Source: Hyphomicrobiales bacterium
GTDB lineage: Bacteria; Pseudomonadota; Alphaproteobacteria; Rhizobiales; Xanthobacteraceae
Reading direction: 5' to 3'
NCBI GenBank assembly: GCA_021732215.1
Contig: JAKFVL010000029.1
Span: 1 to 64,000 of the forward strand
Length of the DNA stretch: 64,000 bases
The notes beneath the pieces are model-generated. The model worked only from the letters and a program-made list of their open reading frames with translations. It did no database searches and was not told the DNA's origin. Positions within the stretch are counted from its first letter, which is position 1. Each line of letters opens with the position of its first letter. Both the position numbers and the translations under genes were made by a program. Shown here one piece after another: positions 61,702 to 64,000 of this stretch.

Positions 61702-64000
61702 ATGGCGCAACCCGCCCCAGCGAAAATGGATGGCGATGCAGATCCTCCGTGGGTCGGTCGATCTATCGAGCGCGTCGAAGATGCCGCGCTGCTGACAGGG
61801 TGCGGACGTTTCATCGACGATATCGGCACACGACCCGGCACGCTGCATGCCGCCGTTCTGCGTTCGCCCCATGCGCATGCCGACATCGTTTCAATCGATG
61901 CATCTGCTGCAAGGAACGCGATGGGTGTCGTCGCGGTCTTGATCGGCGACGACATCAAAGTGCTCACGACAAGTCTTGTCGTCGGCGTGAAGACTCCCGT
62001 CGAATGCTGGCCGATGGCGGTCGAGCGCGTGCGCTATGTCGGCGAACCGGTGGCCGTTGTCATTGCGACCGATCGCTATTTGGCGGAAGACGCCGCCGAT
62101 TTGATCGAGGTTGCATATCGTGCGCGGGATGTGGTGATTGACCCTCTAGCGACGCTGTTGGCGGACGCGCCCGTGCTTCATGATGGATTTCGCGGCAATG
62201 TCGCAAGCGACAAAACGTTTCGCTATGGCGACCCTGAACGCGCATTCGCGAGTGCAAGACATCGCATTTCGATTGATATCAAATATCCCCGCAATTCCTG
62301 CACGCCCATTGAGACTTATGGCGTGGTCGCTGATTACGATGCCGCGGAGGATGCGTTCGACGTTCTCGCAAACTTTCAAGGTCCGTTCAGCATTCACGCG
62401 GTGATCTCTCGGGCGCTGAAAGTGCCAGGCAATCGTCTGCGGTTGCGGACGCCGCCGGATTCCGGTGGCAGCTTCGGCGTCAAGCAGGGCGTCTTTCCTT
62501 ACATTGTTCTGATCGCAGCTGCGTCGCGCGCGGTCGGCCGGCCAGTGAAATGGATCGAAGATCGGCTCGAACACCTCACCGCTTCGGTGTCTGCTACCAA
62601 TCGTGCGACGACGATTTCGGCAGCGGTTGATTCCGATGGGAAGATTCATGCGTTGGATTGGGATCAGGTCGAGGATTGCGGCGCGCATCTGCGTGCACCT
62701 GAGCCTGCTACGCTATACCGCATGCATGGCAATCTCACCGGCGCCTACGATATCCGCAATGTTGCGGTGAGAAATCGCGTCGTCGTGACCAACAAGACGC
62801 CGACGGGTCTCAATCGCGGCTTCGGCGGTCCGCAGGTGTACTACGCGCTCGAGCGTCTGGTTCATCGCATCGCGGTGACGCTCAATCTTGATCCACTTGA
62901 CGTCATCAAGCGCAATCTCATTCCTGCGAATGCGTTTCCATATCGAACAGCGACCGGCGCGCTGCTCGACTCTGGCGATTATCAGGAAGCGATTATGCGC
63001 GGCGCTCGCGATGGCGCGCTCGACGAATTGAAGAAGCGCCGTGATTCTGCGCGTGCAGAGGGTCGTCTCTACGGTATTGGATATACGGCGGTCGTCGAAC
63101 CCAGCGTCTCCAATATGGGCTACATCACGACGGTGCTGACGGCACAAGAGCGCCGCAAGGCCGGGCCGAAGAACGGCGCGCAGGCAACGGGCACCGTTGC
63201 GCTCGATCCGGTCGGCGGCGTGACCGTTCATGTCGCTAGCGTGCCGCAAGGACAAGGCCATCGCACAGTGCTGTCGCAGGTCGTGGCCGACGTGTTCGGC
63301 CTTGCGCCCAAGGATATTCGCGTCAACACCGAGATCGATACAGCCAAAGACGCATGGTCGATTGCATCTGGAAACTATGCCAGCCGCTTTGCGCCAGCCG
63401 TTGCCGGTACGACGAAACTGGCAGCCGAGCGTCTGCGCACGAAATTGTCGCGCATTGCCGCAAGCCAGTTGAACGTCGAGGTGTCAGACATAGTTTTCCG
63501 TAGCGGCAATGTCGGCTCCAGAAAGAATCCGGAAAACAGGATCGCGTTCTCGCGCCTGGCAGCGCTCAGCCACTGGTCGCCGGGGTCGCTGCCGGACGAT
63601 GTCGGCAACACGATCCGCGAAACGGTTTTCTGGACACCGCCGGAACTGACCGCGCCCGACGACGACGATCTTATCAATTCGTCGCTGTGCCACGGCTTCA
63701 TCTTCGATTTCTGTGGCGTCGATATCGATCGGACGACGCTTGCGACACGGATCGACCGTTATGTGACCATGCATGACTGCGGAACGATCCTGCATCCGGG
63801 GATGGTGGATGGTCAGATTCGCGGCGGCTTTGCACAGGCGCTCGGTGCAGCCATCTATGAAGAGTATTCCTACGGCGCGGACGGGAGCTATCTCACCGGA
63901 ACCTTCGCGGACTATTTGCTCCCGACGACGATGGAAGTGCCGGAGCTCCTTATTCTCCACATGGAAACGCCGTCGCCGTTCACGCCGCTGGGCGCAAAGG
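61702..64000 (+). CDS. Molybdenum hydroxylase large subunit (xanthine dehydrogenase/CoxL type), partial
   Basis: The frame is open from the ATG at 61702 to the right edge, 766 codons. It starts WVGRSIERVEDAALLTGCGRFIDDI, the usual CoxL/XdhB opening, followed by ALRSPHAHADI-like AVLRSPHAHADIVSID, YVGEPVAVVIATDRYLAEDAADLI, PPDSGGSFGVKQGVFPYI and NRGFGGPQVYYALERLVHRIA. Then come HVASVPQGQGHRTVLSQVVAD and YVTMHDCGTILHPGMVDGQIRGGFAQALGAA, a molybdopterin-binding segment. Such enzymes hydroxylate aldehydes, N-heterocycles or aromatic acyl-CoAs, or oxidise CO, together with FAD and FeS subunits that would lie beyond the window. The CoxL-type AYRCSFR loop is not seen, so CO dehydrogenase is unlikely. 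C-terminus missing. Confidence 0.88.
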   Translation, partial: MAQPAPAKMDGDADPPWVGRSIERVEDAALLTGCGRFIDDIGTRPGTLHAAVLRSPHAHADIVSIDASAARNAMGVVAVLIGDDIKVLTTSLVVGVKTPVECWPMAVERVRYVGEPVAVVIATDRYLAEDAADLIEVAYRARDVVIDPLATLLADAPVLHDGFRGNVASDKTFRYGDPERAFASARHRISIDIKYPRNSCTPIETYGVVADYDAAEDAFDVLANFQGPFSIHAVISRALKVPGNRLRLRTPPDSGGSFGVKQGVFPYIVLIAAASRAVGRPVKWIEDRLEHLTASVSATNRATTISAAVDSDGKIHALDWDQVEDCGAHLRAPEPATLYRMHGNLTGAYDIRNVAVRNRVVVTNKTPTGLNRGFGGPQVYYALERLVHRIAVTLNLDPLDVIKRNLIPANAFPYRTATGALLDSGDYQEAIMRGARDGALDELKKRRDSARAEGRLYGIGYTAVVEPSVSNMGYITTVLTAQERRKAGPKNGAQATGTVALDPVGGVTVHVASVPQGQGHRTVLSQVVADVFGLAPKDIRVNTEIDTAKDAWSIASGNYASRFAPAVAGTTKLAAERLRTKLSRIAASQLNVEVSDIVFRSGNVGSRKNPENRIAFSRLAALSHWSPGSLPDDVGNTIRETVFWTPPELTAPDDDDLINSSLCHGFIFDFCGVDIDRTTLATRIDRYVTMHDCGTILHPGMVDGQIRGGFAQALGAAIYEEYSYGADGSYLTGTFADYLLPTTMEVPELLILHMETPSPFTPLGAK

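Noticed and set aside
1-64000. CRISPR array
   Set aside because: No regularly spaced identical 24-40 bp repeats and no cas genes were seen.

Overview
The window looks like chromosomal DNA of a GC-rich alphaproteobacterium of the Bradyrhizobium / Rhodopseudomonas / Afipia / Nitrobacter group. This is inferred from the protein sequences, from the gene order HDAC-like / xseB / dxs / tlyA / RNA methyltransferase, and from intergenic palindromes typical of that group. No rRNA or CRISPR array is present. One tRNA (Gln, anticodon TTG) is present.

Layout. (1) 0.1-2.3 kb: leftward arsenic operon arsR-arsI-arsC-aqpS with a paired ArsR-type operator. (2) 2.4-19 kb: mostly housekeeping genes. These are an ECF sigma / anti-sigma pair, fabI, a histidine phosphatase, aroC, a D-threonine-aldolase-type PLP enzyme, a secreted vWA protein, the dxs cluster, an HDAC-like hydrolase, an enoyl-CoA hydratase, a VOC ring-cleaving dioxygenase and an acyl-CoA dehydrogenase. 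(3) 19.2-35.1 kb: an accessory island beginning beside tRNA-Gln. It holds a HEPN/DUF4145-like gene divergent from two very large adjacent STAND/NACHT-type NTPases, one with an N-terminal HNH domain and one with an N-terminal PD-(D/E)xK-like domain. It also holds a serine recombinase-DUF2924-DUF3489 module, an XRE regulator with a clear operator, a ParB-like/DNA methyltransferase fusion with a DUF5681 partner, and orphans. The tandem NTPase pair is the best candidate for an undescribed, probably anti-phage, system. (4) 35.1-53.3 kb: a stress/low-oxygen region with a UBP zinc finger overlapping a class III adenylate cyclase, a UvrA2-like protein, psiE, a Crp/Fnr regulator, two damaged MEDS-domain genes, and a long leftward run of seven genes (monooxygenase, fdhA, PfpI, DsbA, PRC-like, quinone-oxidoreductase-like, Dps). 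A cyclic-nucleotide-binding FAD oxidoreductase and a second PfpI/GlcG pair follow. At least six good TTGAY-N4-RTCAA sites (FNR/FixK boxes) lie in front of these units, which suggests one shared regulon. (5) 53.3-64 kb: a tandem-fused HxlR regulator, a truncated enoyl-CoA hydratase at a rearrangement junction, a complete liv-type branched-chain/aromatic ABC importer (SBP, two permeases, two ATPases), an AraC regulator, and a molybdenum hydroxylase large subunit that runs off the right edge. This last region looks like uptake plus oxidation of an organic acid or aromatic-type substrate, but the substrate cannot be read from sequence.

All functions come from reading the sequence and recalling families. 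No database search was run.
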